Source: Gallaecimonas pentaromativorans
GTDB taxonomy: Bacteria; Pseudomonadota; Gammaproteobacteria; Enterobacterales; Gallaecimonadaceae
DNA length: 64,000 bases
NCBI RefSeq assembly: GCF_003751625.1
Contig: NZ_RJUL01000010.1
Coordinates: forward strand, 100,214 to 164,213
Direction: 5' to 3'
Shown in pieces: positions 55,939 through 64,000 of this stretch. Position numbers and translations under genes: made by a program. How positions within the stretch are numbered: the stretch's first letter is position 1; the number at the start of each line of letters is the position of its first letter. The notes beneath the pieces are model-generated. The model was given only the letters and a program-made list of their open reading frames with translations. It was not told the DNA's origin and searched no databases.

Positions 55939-56538
55939 TCATTGGTCCACTGTGTAGATGGTCCACTGCATGACAGGCAGATTCTTGGCACCGGACAGTT
56001 CGGCAACCACCCGGCGGTTCTTGCGGTGGGCTTCTTCGGTCATGGACGTATCCAATGGCCGGTTAAAGCCATAGCCCACCGTTTTGACCCTGTCCTTGGC
56101 GATGGAAAATTGCTGTTCCAGCACCTTGGCCACGGCGTCGACCCGCCGCTGCGACAAGGCAACGTTGTAGTCGGCCGAGCCCACTTTCGAGCAATGGCCT
56201 TCGAGGGTCAGTTTGGCCTCTGGGTATTGCTTCATGAAGTCGGCCACTTTGCCAATTTCGCTGTAATAGCGCGGGTCGATGTAGTCGGAGTCGTTGGCGA
56301 ACAACACTTTGAGATCGAAGCGCTGAATGTTGTCGGCACGGTCGCCGCAGCCGTAGTTGTCTATTTCGGCGCCCATCAAGGTTTCGGCGCATTTGTCACG
56401 GGCATTGATGACACCGTCACTGTCAGGATCGGTGAGATCGTTGACCTGTGCGGTGTGTTGGTCGTAAGCCACCGTGTCGTGCACGGCGCAGCCAGCCAGG
56501 CCAATGGCAGAGGCCAGCATCAGGATCAGGGTCTTCAT
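55939..56538 (-). CDS. OmpA-family lipoprotein within the adhesin operon
   Basis: 199 aa. MKTLILMLASAIGLAGCAV is a lipoprotein signal (LAGC). The first part carries a thrombospondin type 3-like calcium repeat (DLTDPDSDGVINARDKC), then an OmpA C-terminal peptidoglycan-binding domain (ADFMKQYPEAKLTLEGHCSKVG and NVALSQRRVDAVAKVL, and RKNRRVVAEL). It is probably tethered to the outer membrane with contact to the cell wall. Pseudomonas fluorescens lap genes contain no such gene between lapE and lapG as I recall, though OmpA-like genes occur in related T1SS loci. It may support the secretion complex or the adhesin anchor. Confidence 0.85.
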   Translation of the reverse strand: MKTLILMLASAIGLAGCAVHDTVAYDQHTAQVNDLTDPDSDGVINARDKCAETLMGAEIDNYGCGDRADNIQRFDLKVLFANDSDYIDPRYYSEIGKVADFMKQYPEAKLTLEGHCSKVGSADYNVALSQRRVDAVAKVLEQQFSIAKDRVKTVGYGFNRPLDTSMTEEAHRKNRRVVAELSGAKNLPVMQWTIYTVDQ

Positions 56539-56547
56539 AACGCCTCC

Positions 56548-57870
56548 TTATTCTTCACCTTGCCAGATGGCCGGGCGGGTCACCCGCAACGAATCGAGCA
56601 ATTTGCCTTCGGCATTAAGCACCCGGTAACGGGCATAAATCTCATCGTATTGGGCGTTGAGATAATCCCGACGGGCCTCGAACAACTCGTTCTCGGTATC
56701 CAGAAGGTCAAGCAGGGTGCGTTTGCCCAAGTTGAATTGCTTGCCGTAAGCCACCTGGGTTTCCTTACTGGCCTCAACATGGCGGCGAATATAAGTTTTT
56801 TGTAATCCCAGGCTTTGCAGCGCATTCCAGGAAAGGCGCATCCCTTCGGACACTTCTCGCCAGGCGCGTTGCTGAATTTCTTTAGCTTCGCCAATCTTGT
56901 AGATGGTTTCACGAACCCGCGCCGAGTCACTGCCACCGGCAAAGAGGTTGTAGCGCATCCGCACCATGGCAGTCAGGTCGTTATAGTGGCCCTCGAAACC
57001 ATCCAGATCGTTGTTGGCGGTCTGCTCAACCTCAATGTAGAAGTTCGGATAGTAGGCTGACTTGGCACCGCGTTTTTCGGCTTCGGCCGCCGCCACATCA
57101 AAGCTGCTGGATTTCAAAATCGGATGGTTTTCCTTGGCCAGTTCCAAGCCTTTAGCCAAAGTGCCAGGCAGCATGTCGGCGTCAGGCACCGGCACCACCA
57201 GGTTTTGTGGTTCAGCGTTAACTTCACGGATATAGCTGGCCACCGCATCTTCGTAGTTATTCTCGGCAGCCATCACATTGGCTTGGGCCCGGGCCAAACG
57301 GCCGGTAATTTGGGACAGGTCGGAGCTAGACCCCACCCCGGATTCGGTGCGCTGGCGAATGCTTTCAAAGATCTTCTGGTGGGCATCAAGGTTACGTTTG
57401 GCAAGTTCCAGAACGGATTTTTGCCGGATCACATCGAGGTACACCTTGGAGACTTTCAGCGCTGTGTTCTCGGCACTGGAAAAAAGGGAATACTGCTCTG
57501 CCCTCGCCTCGTTAGTCAGTCGATCCACTTCCGAAGATACCCGAAAGCCGTCGAACAATAATTGGCGCAGGGAAATAGACGCCTCCCCTCGGTCAAGCTC
57601 CTGGTGATGCCGCCCGGTTACCGCGCGGCTGGAGGGGCTGTCGGTGTCTTCGTAGCCATATCCAAGACCAATATCGACCTGCGGGTAGTAGCCGCCCCTG
57701 GCTTGATTAACCTGTTCTTCGTAGGCCTTGAAGCGAGAGAACACCACCCGCAGATCTGGGTGTGATTCCAGTGTATCGGCCACTGTCTGTTCCAGTGACG
57801 CTGCCATTCCCTGTGCCGATAAACTGCTGACAAGGATGGCAAGCGAAAACAACCTTAGCTTGTCTTTCAT
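56548..57870 (-). CDS. lapE: TolC-family outer-membrane channel (LapE type)
   Basis: 440 aa. Signal peptide MKDKLRLFSLAILVSSLSAQGMAA, then the TolC-type repeated helical hairpins: LEQTVADTLESHPDLRVVFSRF, YYPQVDIGLGYGY and RNLDAHQKIFESIRQRTESGVGSSSDLSQITGRLARA, and in the second half RVRETIYKIGEAKE and FNLGKRTLLDLLDTENELFEARRDYLNAQYDEIYARYRVL. It forms the outer-membrane exit of the type I secretion machine. It lies between the membrane-fusion protein gene and the OmpA-type gene. Confidence 0.95.
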   Translation of the reverse strand: MKDKLRLFSLAILVSSLSAQGMAASLEQTVADTLESHPDLRVVFSRFKAYEEQVNQARGGYYPQVDIGLGYGYEDTDSPSSRAVTGRHHQELDRGEASISLRQLLFDGFRVSSEVDRLTNEARAEQYSLFSSAENTALKVSKVYLDVIRQKSVLELAKRNLDAHQKIFESIRQRTESGVGSSSDLSQITGRLARAQANVMAAENNYEDAVASYIREVNAEPQNLVVPVPDADMLPGTLAKGLELAKENHPILKSSSFDVAAAEAEKRGAKSAYYPNFYIEVEQTANNDLDGFEGHYNDLTAMVRMRYNLFAGGSDSARVRETIYKIGEAKEIQQRAWREVSEGMRLSWNALQSLGLQKTYIRRHVEASKETQVAYGKQFNLGKRTLLDLLDTENELFEARRDYLNAQYDEIYARYRVLNAEGKLLDSLRVTRPAIWQGEE

Positions 57871-57892
57871 ACAAACCCCCTCTTCCTTTTAA

Positions 57893-59245
57893 TTATCTTT
57901 CACGTAGCGCAGTGCTCTGCGCCCTTTTGATTGGCTTAAGCAAGTAATCGAGTATGGTGTGTTCTCCGGTGATGACGTCTACCTCAGTCAGCATTCCCGG
58001 AATGATGGGTAACTCCTTGTTGTTTCTGACCAGATAAGGTTTGTCGGTGCGAACCCTGATCAAGTAATAGGCGTTGCCGTCATCATCTACCAGTGAATCG
58101 GCACTGATGTGGTCAAGGATGCCTTTAAGGCCGCCGTAAATAGTGAAGTCGTAAGCACTGAGCCGCACCACCGCATCCTGGCCCGGCCTTAAAAAGGCGA
58201 TATCGCGCGGGCTGACTTTGGCCTCGACCAGCAGTTGCCCTTCCATCGGCACGATCTCCACTATCGGTGTGGCCGCTTGCACCACGGCGCCGACGGTATT
58301 GACGTGCAGGGTCTTGATAGTGCCTTTAACCGGCGACACCAGTTGGGTACGGGCTACGCGGTCTTCAAGGCCGGCTGTGGTTTCTTGTTGGGAATTGAGC
58401 TGCAATTCGGTACGGCGTAGCTCTTCTTGCACCTGGGTGCGATAGGCCAGCACCGCGTCGCGGCGTTTGAGAATGGCTTCGTCCCTGGCAGCGGTTATCT
58501 TAGGCTTGTTGGCTTTGGCCATGGCCACATCACCACGCATGTCGTTCACCTGGCGGCGCAGTTTGAGGATCTCAACTTCGGACACCACTCCCTGAGAGGC
58601 CAGGGGCTCGGTCAGTTGCAGCTCTTTGAGCGCCAGCTCCAGGCTCTGCTGCTGGTGCGTGACCTTAGCATCCAGTTCCGAGAGTTCTTGCTGGCGCTGG
58701 GTGATCTGCTCGGCGAGCATGGCCACCTGGTTGGTAAGGTTGTTAAGCCGGTCTTTGTATTCGGACGTTTGCCTGGCCACCAGAACGCCATAATTGCGGG
58801 TGAGGTCGTCAGGGAAGGTCAAGGGTTGGGCGGCAATGGTGATCTGGCGTTGCCAGTCGGCGTCTTGGTGAATTTGCACGCTGGCCAGTTCGGCATCTAA
58901 CCTCACCGCCGCGCTCTTAAGCCCCACCAGTTCGCGGGCATTTTGTCGGTAATCGGACTGGAAGCGGACGTCGTTGATGCGCAGCAGCGGCTGGCCAGCG
59001 TTCACCACCTGCCCCTCTTGCACGTAAATGGCTTCCACCACACCGCCATCAACACTCTGCACCACTTGCAGCTGCTGAGATGGGATGATCTTGCCTTGTC
59101 CTCTGGTCACTTCATCGAGCTTGGAAAAGGTAGCCCAGAGCAAAAAGCACAGCATCAGCAGCGCCAGTATCCACAGCAGTACCCGGTGATAGCGCAGCTG
59201 GGTTTTCATCAATTGGCTGTGATAGTCCAGTGACCAGCTATTCAT
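57893..59245 (-). CDS. lapC: Type I secretion membrane-fusion protein (LapC/HlyD type)
   Basis: 450 aa. One membrane helix near the N-terminus (VLLWILALLMLCFLLWATFS), then the HlyD beta-barrel start RGQGKIIPSQQLQVVQSVDGGVVEAIYVQEGQVVNAGQ, a long coiled coil (residues about 95-290) and the C-terminal VVRLSAYDFTIYGGLKG. It links the ABC transporter to the outer-membrane channel. The start ATG overlaps the end of the ABC transporter gene by 8 bases, so the pair is translationally coupled; longer in-frame codons lack a ribosome site. Confidence 0.95.
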   Translation of the reverse strand: MNSWSLDYHSQLMKTQLRYHRVLLWILALLMLCFLLWATFSKLDEVTRGQGKIIPSQQLQVVQSVDGGVVEAIYVQEGQVVNAGQPLLRINDVRFQSDYRQNARELVGLKSAAVRLDAELASVQIHQDADWQRQITIAAQPLTFPDDLTRNYGVLVARQTSEYKDRLNNLTNQVAMLAEQITQRQQELSELDAKVTHQQQSLELALKELQLTEPLASQGVVSEVEILKLRRQVNDMRGDVAMAKANKPKITAARDEAILKRRDAVLAYRTQVQEELRRTELQLNSQQETTAGLEDRVARTQLVSPVKGTIKTLHVNTVGAVVQAATPIVEIVPMEGQLLVEAKVSPRDIAFLRPGQDAVVRLSAYDFTIYGGLKGILDHISADSLVDDDGNAYYLIRVRTDKPYLVRNNKELPIIPGMLTEVDVITGEHTILDYLLKPIKRAQSTALRER

Positions 59246-61376
59246 GGCGGCCCCCTTGTTCCTTAAGCCAGGCAAGGACCTTTTCTTTGGGGCCGTCCAC
59301 CACCAGATGGCCGTGGTCCAGTACCACCAGACGGTCTACCAGTTGCAGCATGCTTTGCTTGTGGGTGACCAGCAGCAAGGTGCAGTCTCTGCCGATGGCG
59401 GCCAGCTTTTCCATCACCTGATGTTCGGTGGCGGGGTCAAGACTGGCGGTAGGCTCATCAAGAATAAGCACCTTGGGTTTGAGCACCAGCGCCCGAGCCA
59501 GCGCCACCAGATGGCGCTGGCCAAGGGAGAGCTGGGCACCACCTTCCCCCACCTTGCGGGAAAGGCCGCTTTCGTCAATATCGGTAAAAGCGTTGAGCCC
59601 GGCCTGCTCTGCCGCATCCAGAATTTGCCCTTCAGGCACGGGGCCTAACCCAAAAATGATGTTGTCGCGAATGGTGCCAGCTACCAGCCGGGCATCTTGG
59701 GCGAGATAACCGATACCGCGGCGCAGATCCATGGGGTGGCGTTGGCGGATATCCACTCCGTCGACCAGCAGGTGCCCTTTATCGGGTTTATAAAGCCCCA
59801 GAAGCAACCTAGCCAGGGTGGTTTTGCCACAACCGGTACGGCCGATGATGCCGATACGTTCGCCGGGGCGAACCGTAAGGCTGAGGTTATCGATAGCTGG
59901 CAGATTGCTTTGCGGATAGCAAAAGGACACCGAATCAAAATGAAAGGCGCCGCGCCCCACCGGCCTTCTTAAGGTCTCGGATGCCTCAGCAAACTCGTCT
60001 GGCTCTTCCAAGGAATCGGACAACGCTTTCATGCCCACTTTCGCCTGTTGATAACGGCCAATCAGGTTGGCTATCTGGGCGAAGGGGCCGATGGTACGGC
60101 TCGACAGCATGACCACCGCGACGATAGCCCCCAAGCTACTGTTACCGCCTGACAGGTTCCAAACCCCCAGTACTACCACACCGACCATGGTCAGCTGCAC
60201 CATCAGGTTGGAGATGGTGGCGAGCCTTTGTTGTAGGTCGCGCATCCGGTTTTGCACCTGGGACTGGGCGGCCACCAACTGCTCCCAGCCGTGCTGGCAA
60301 CGGTGCTCTGCCCCGCAGGCCTTGATGTATTCCGGCATGGCCAACATCTCAGCCAGCTGTGTCTGGCGAAGGCCAGCGATCTGGGCATTGAGCGCCACCG
60401 TTTTATGCAGGCTCCTGGCCAGCACCAAAGCCCCCAGAATGAGGGACAGTGCCGCCACCAAAGGCACAACCACCAGTTCGCCGCCGATAAAACCGATCAC
60501 CAAGAGAAACAGCAGGGCAAAAGGCAGGTCGGCAACCAGGGCGATGGTCGACGAGGAAATAAACTCCCTCAGATAATCAAAGTCTTGAAAGCGCCGCATG
60601 GCCTGGCCAAGACTGCTGGCCTTGTTGGCAAGGGGCATGCCGAGGCTGCGCTCCATCAACACTTGCGACAGTTGCTGCTCTGCCTGACGGCCAGCTAAAT
60701 CGAGCAGTTTGGAACGAATGAGGCGAAGCGAACAGTCAAAAGTGAATGCCAGCAAGGCTCCGGCCGCCAACACCCACAGCGAATCAAAGGCGAGGTTGGG
60801 CACCACTTTGTCGTAGACGTTCATGATGAACAGCGGCACCACGAGGGCAAAGAAGTTAATCAGGCATGAGGCCAGCAACGCATCACGATACAAGCCACGG
60901 CGCTGCCAGAGGGTCCGCCAGAACAGCTTTTTATCGGCGTGAGGTTTGTGCTGGTCCTGCTGCGGCTCATCAAGGGCATGCAAGGTAAAGCAGTAGCCCA
61001 TGTAGTTTGCTTTGAGCTCTTGTAGCGGGGCGGTGGTGGCCTGGCGCTGGGGGAAACGCATCCAAGTGGCGGTGTCCCCCTTGAGTTCATTGATAACAAC
61101 GCACTCTTTGTCGTTTAGCAGCAGCAATACCGGTGTTGATACCTGAGCCAAATCGTCAATGCCCAGGCTCAGCAACTGGCTATCAAAACCGCCCCGGGCA
61201 GCGGCCCGAGGAAAGCTGTCGGTGGTCAGGCAACCTTGCTCTAGCGGTAGCCCGGCCAACAAGGCCTGGCCCGATAAGGCCCGGCCTTCTTTAGCCAACA
61301 ACCATTGCAACGCATCCAACAAAGCATCGACGTGCTGCGCTTGCGAGACTTTCCACTGTGGAGCATGAACACCCAT
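59238..61376 (-). CDS. lapB: Type I secretion ABC transporter with C39-like domain (LapB type)
   Basis: 712 aa. The first 130 residues form a degenerate C39-peptidase-like domain: its catalytic Cys position is replaced, and it should only bind the substrate, as in HlyB/LapB. Membrane helices lie between about 155 and 420. The nucleotide-binding domain has Walker A GRTGCGKTT (about 515), signature LSLGQRHLVALARAL (about 617), Walker B LILDEPTASLD (about 637) and the H-loop LVTHKQ (about 668). It powers export of the adhesin in the gene before it, 11 bases upstream. Confidence 0.96.
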   Translation of the reverse strand: MGVHAPQWKVSQAQHVDALLDALQWLLAKEGRALSGQALLAGLPLEQGCLTTDSFPRAAARGGFDSQLLSLGIDDLAQVSTPVLLLLNDKECVVINELKGDTATWMRFPQRQATTAPLQELKANYMGYCFTLHALDEPQQDQHKPHADKKLFWRTLWQRRGLYRDALLASCLINFFALVVPLFIMNVYDKVVPNLAFDSLWVLAAGALLAFTFDCSLRLIRSKLLDLAGRQAEQQLSQVLMERSLGMPLANKASSLGQAMRRFQDFDYLREFISSSTIALVADLPFALLFLLVIGFIGGELVVVPLVAALSLILGALVLARSLHKTVALNAQIAGLRQTQLAEMLAMPEYIKACGAEHRCQHGWEQLVAAQSQVQNRMRDLQQRLATISNLMVQLTMVGVVVLGVWNLSGGNSSLGAIVAVVMLSSRTIGPFAQIANLIGRYQQAKVGMKALSDSLEEPDEFAEASETLRRPVGRGAFHFDSVSFCYPQSNLPAIDNLSLTVRPGERIGIIGRTGCGKTTLARLLLGLYKPDKGHLLVDGVDIRQRHPMDLRRGIGYLAQDARLVAGTIRDNIIFGLGPVPEGQILDAAEQAGLNAFTDIDESGLSRKVGEGGAQLSLGQRHLVALARALVLKPKVLILDEPTASLDPATEHQVMEKLAAIGRDCTLLLVTHKQSMLQLVDRLVVLDHGHLVVDGPKEKVLAWLKEQGGRHE

Positions 61377-61387
61377 ACCCAGCTCCG

Positions 61388-64000
61388 TTACATGTAAACG
61401 TGCAATTGATCGTCGGTATCACCGGGAGTTGCCTCGGGTACCAATACGGCCGAACTGGAAGAAGATGTGGTATCGACAATCAGTGAGCCACTGCCCAGCA
61501 GGGCCTGAATTATCTCGCTGTTGTTACTGCCCAGCGCAGTCAGGTCCACTCCGTCGAGCACGATGGTTTGGTCTACATCAGCACCGACGCCGTCGGCATT
61601 GATGCTGATATGGGTACTGCCATCAACCAGTGTGAAACTCAGGTAATTGTCGAGCTGACCGCTCTCTTCACCCAGCAGTAGCTGTGACAGATCAAGAGCG
61701 TCTTCGCCGACACCGAAGTCCCCGATATGGTCAATGCCCTGCTCACCGGCGTGCCAGCTGAAACGGTCAGCACCGGTGCCGCCGAACATCAGGTCATTAC
61801 CCTGGCCACCGGAGATTTGGTCATCCCCACCTTGGCCGAAGATAAGATCGTTACCGGCGCCGCCTTGGATAACGTCATCCCCTCCCCGCTCGTCACCGGC
61901 AGCGTTCAGAGCTGAGGCGTTGTAGCGGATAAAGTCACGCAGCTGCTCGTCAGTTGGTGCGCTGCCGTTAACGCTTTGCAGGTAGTCCACCAAGGCTTGC
62001 AGGCCCTGCCCGTCATGGCTACCGGCATCGTGGCCGTTCCAGGACAGAAAATCGGTATTGAGTACGTCACCGAAAATGATGTCGTTCCCCTCACCGCCAA
62101 TCAGAGTGTCGCTGCCCACGGCATTGGGGTTGGCTTGGTCAAAGCCGTCTTGCAAGGCGGCATCGAGATCTTCGGCGGTGTTGATGATGGTAGGCTCCCC
62201 AACGGTTCCGGTTACCTCCCTGGCATTGTTGCCCCAGCCGAAGTGGATAGTGTCCTGGCCGGTGGTGTCGGTATTGTCGAAGAACCGCAGATAGTCGCTG
62301 TTGACACCGTCACCGATACCAATGGCGTTGAAGATAATAGGGTTTGCACCATTGCCATTGAGCATGGAAGAGACGGCATTGACGGAGTGATCCATCACTT
62401 CATAGTCGGTCCTGTCGCCGGGCCCCTGGTTATTACCATAGGCGGTGGGGTTGCCGTCAGTCAGGAAGAACGACAGGTTGATGAAGTCCTCTCCGCTGCT
62501 TTGTCCGCCGGTGACGCTGTTGAACCAGGAGACGGCGTCGTTGAACGCCGCCTCATAGTTGGTAGAGCCATTGGCGTGAAGGTTGTCGATGGCATTGAGC
62601 AACAACTGCACATTGCTGCTGTTAAGACCCATGACGGTAGTGGCGGTGCCCAAAGTCGAAGAGAAGGGGATGAGGCGCACATTCACGGTGCCGGAATGGC
62701 CTTCCAACTCATGGGCCAGGTTGGCCAGGGCGTTTTTCGCCAAAGCCATCCGGCTCATGTTACTGCCGGACTGGTCATTCATGCTGCCAGAGGTATCCAC
62801 CAGCAGGGTGATGTTGTAGTTGGCCCCCGGCACGGTAATGATGGAAGTGCCGCCGACATCGCCAACCAGAATGTCATTACCGTCGCCACCAGTTACCTGC
62901 CCAGAGCCCGAGCCGATGACAAAGGGGGTGGAGCTGCCGTTATTATCGGAGCTGTTGTCGCCAACAATAATGATGCTGTCTGGCGTAGCCCCAGCGTCGA
63001 TGGTCACGTTGAACGGGCTGTGGGTGCTGTCGCCATCACCATCAACCACTTCAACGTCAAAGTTCAAGGTCTGGCTATCTGGCAATATTTCGACCGATGT
63101 ACTCATGCCCAGCAGCCGAACATCGCTGCCACTTTCGTGGATGACATTCACACCGTAGAAGTCGCTGATCCCCACATCAGCGGCATTGATGGTCACAATA
63201 CCGCTGTCCGATACGCTGACATGGCTGACTGTCGCCAGCACGTTGCCATTGGCATCCAGCAGTTCAAAGCTCAAGGTGGCGGAGCTACCGTTGACCTTAA
63301 AGGTCAGGCTCACCTCATCCACCGCTTTTTGCACTGTCGAATGGCTGGTAGCGTCGGAATCGCCGTCCCCGTTAAAGAAGCTCGCTGTCAAGCTCTCCCC
63401 TGGGTCAAGCCAGTTGCTTCCCACCCCCAAGCCAACGGTACTGGTGTTGATAAACCCGGATTCCGAAGTAAAGCGGATGTCGGTATCCAAGGTTGCGGTC
63501 GGAGAGCTTTTAAGCAGAATTTCTTCGGCCCACAACACGGCGCGGTGAGCACCGATGTTTTGGTTGAAGGTGACCTGCTCGGTACTGCTGGGATTGGGTG
63601 TAACCAGATTGAATTCGTAAGTGCCATCAGCCTTCATCAGCAAGGTGAAGAAGGTTTGGCCGTCGTATTGAACGGTCAGCTGCTCGCCGACATAGTCGCT
63701 GCCATTGTAGATATCCACCCGGCTGACATCGGCATTATCCCCCAGGTCGCTCAGCAGGTTGACGTTGATCCCCTGAGCGGAATTGAGCAGGTGGAGCGGG
63801 TCACTGCTGAAGCCATCTATGCCGCTGTCCACTGTCCAGGTACCTGTATAAAGGCCGGCCTGGTTATCCACGGAGAAGCTGTCCATGTCCACGGCGGGGC
63901 CATCATCCAAGAAGGTGACACTGAAGGTATCTTGGGCCGGATCGCCTTCGTTGTCGGTCACCACCATGGTCACGTTGACCACGATTGGGTCGTTCGGATC
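61388..64000 (-). CDS. Giant RTX adhesin, LapA/BapA-type (C-terminal 870 residues, 5' end beyond window)
   Basis: The frame is open to the window edge, so only the C-terminus is here. From right to left it shows Ig/VCBS-like extracellular repeats (DSFSVDNQAGLYTGTWTVD, VDGDGDSTHSPFNVTID), a von Willebrand A domain with MIDAS motif DTSGSMNDQSGS near fragment residue 398, calcium-binding RTX nonapeptides (GGEGNDIIFGD, GGAGNDLIFGQGGDDQISGGQGND in segments) and the type I C-terminal signal region ending QLHVYM. It would attach cells to surfaces; a VWA plus RTX end is common in very large T1SS adhesins. It is the first gene of the lapB-C-E-ompA-G-D operon. Confidence 0.93.
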   Translation of the reverse strand, partial: DPNDPIVVNVTMVVTDNEGDPAQDTFSVTFLDDGPAVDMDSFSVDNQAGLYTGTWTVDSGIDGFSSDPLHLLNSAQGINVNLLSDLGDNADVSRVDIYNGSDYVGEQLTVQYDGQTFFTLLMKADGTYEFNLVTPNPSSTEQVTFNQNIGAHRAVLWAEEILLKSSPTATLDTDIRFTSESGFINTSTVGLGVGSNWLDPGESLTASFFNGDGDSDATSHSTVQKAVDEVSLTFKVNGSSATLSFELLDANGNVLATVSHVSVSDSGIVTINAADVGISDFYGVNVIHESGSDVRLLGMSTSVEILPDSQTLNFDVEVVDGDGDSTHSPFNVTIDAGATPDSIIIVGDNSSDNNGSSTPFVIGSGSGQVTGGDGNDILVGDVGGTSIITVPGANYNITLLVDTSGSMNDQSGSNMSRMALAKNALANLAHELEGHSGTVNVRLIPFSSTLGTATTVMGLNSSNVQLLLNAIDNLHANGSTNYEAAFNDAVSWFNSVTGGQSSGEDFINLSFFLTDGNPTAYGNNQGPGDRTDYEVMDHSVNAVSSMLNGNGANPIIFNAIGIGDGVNSDYLRFFDNTDTTGQDTIHFGWGNNAREVTGTVGEPTIINTAEDLDAALQDGFDQANPNAVGSDTLIGGEGNDIIFGDVLNTDFLSWNGHDAGSHDGQGLQALVDYLQSVNGSAPTDEQLRDFIRYNASALNAAGDERGGDDVIQGGAGNDLIFGQGGDDQISGGQGNDLMFGGTGADRFSWHAGEQGIDHIGDFGVGEDALDLSQLLLGEESGQLDNYLSFTLVDGSTHISINADGVGADVDQTIVLDGVDLTALGSNNSEIIQALLGSGSLIVDTTSSSSSAVLVPEATPGDTDDQLHVYM

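Noticed and set aside
59238..61376. Bacteriocin-processing ABC transporter (active C39 peptidase)
   Set aside because: The N-terminal domain lacks the catalytic Cys, and the neighbours are an RTX adhesin and LapD/LapG, so it is the C39-like type of adhesin exporters.

Overview
The window is a 64 kb stretch of a gammaproteobacterial chromosome with moderately high GC content. Its gene sets (dgt, groSL-fxsA, cutA-dsbD, gcvTHP-ubiI-ubiH-ygfB, zapA-ssrS-fau-rpiA-serA), a sigma-32 promoter, a PurR-like box, a Fur box and 6S RNA all fit a free-living marine or soil genus near Gallaecimonas, Shewanella or Aeromonas. The genus is inferred from protein resemblance recalled from memory; no search was run. 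Coding density is high, most genes carry good Shine-Dalgarno sites, and perfect stem plus T-run terminators separate most units.

Layout. 1-7.6 kb (minus strand): yaeQ (cut by the window edge), a YciI-like protein, dgt, small proteins, an unidentified 463-aa lipoprotein, groSL and fxsA. 7.7-16.2 kb: cutA-dsbD, an HDOD protein, a MerR-type metal sensor, an orphan PAAR protein, a small Cas2-fold (SinR-like) protein beside tRNA-Gly(CCC), a DECR-type SDR, ohrR/ohr and a class C acid phosphatase. 16.3-28.2 kb: a Cys/Met gamma-lyase with a 2OG-Fe(II) oxygenase, two methyl-accepting proteins (one with its sensor at the C-terminus), ghrB, ahpC, ahpF and an AFG1/ZapE ATPase. 28.2-41.3 kb: accessory transport genes, namely a MocR regulator with GNAT and LysE genes, an M20 peptidase/membrane AraC/TonB-receptor cluster, a Fur-controlled fepA-iroE pair, and a tlpA-like gene broken by an amber codon. 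41.4-53.2 kb: core metabolism (gcvTHP, ubiquinone hydroxylases, 6S RNA, folate, rpiA, serA, lpxM). 53.3-64 kb (minus strand): a complete type I secretion and c-di-GMP-controlled adhesin operon of the Lap type.

How parts work together. The peroxide genes (ohrR/ohr, ahpC/ahpF) and redox genes (dsbD, a secreted CxxC protein) form an oxidative-stress theme. The Lap operon encodes a giant RTX adhesin (only its C-terminus is in the window), its three-part exporter, the periplasmic protease LapG that would release it, and LapD, which senses c-di-GMP and restrains LapG. An OmpA-type lipoprotein gene sits in the middle of this operon.

The most novel-looking signal is a 16-bp sequence present identically upstream of the M20 peptidase gene and, in the opposite orientation, upstream of the TonB-receptor gene. 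The two copies flank a membrane-embedded AraC regulator. This suggests an undescribed three-gene regulon for uptake and trimming of a peptide-like substrate.
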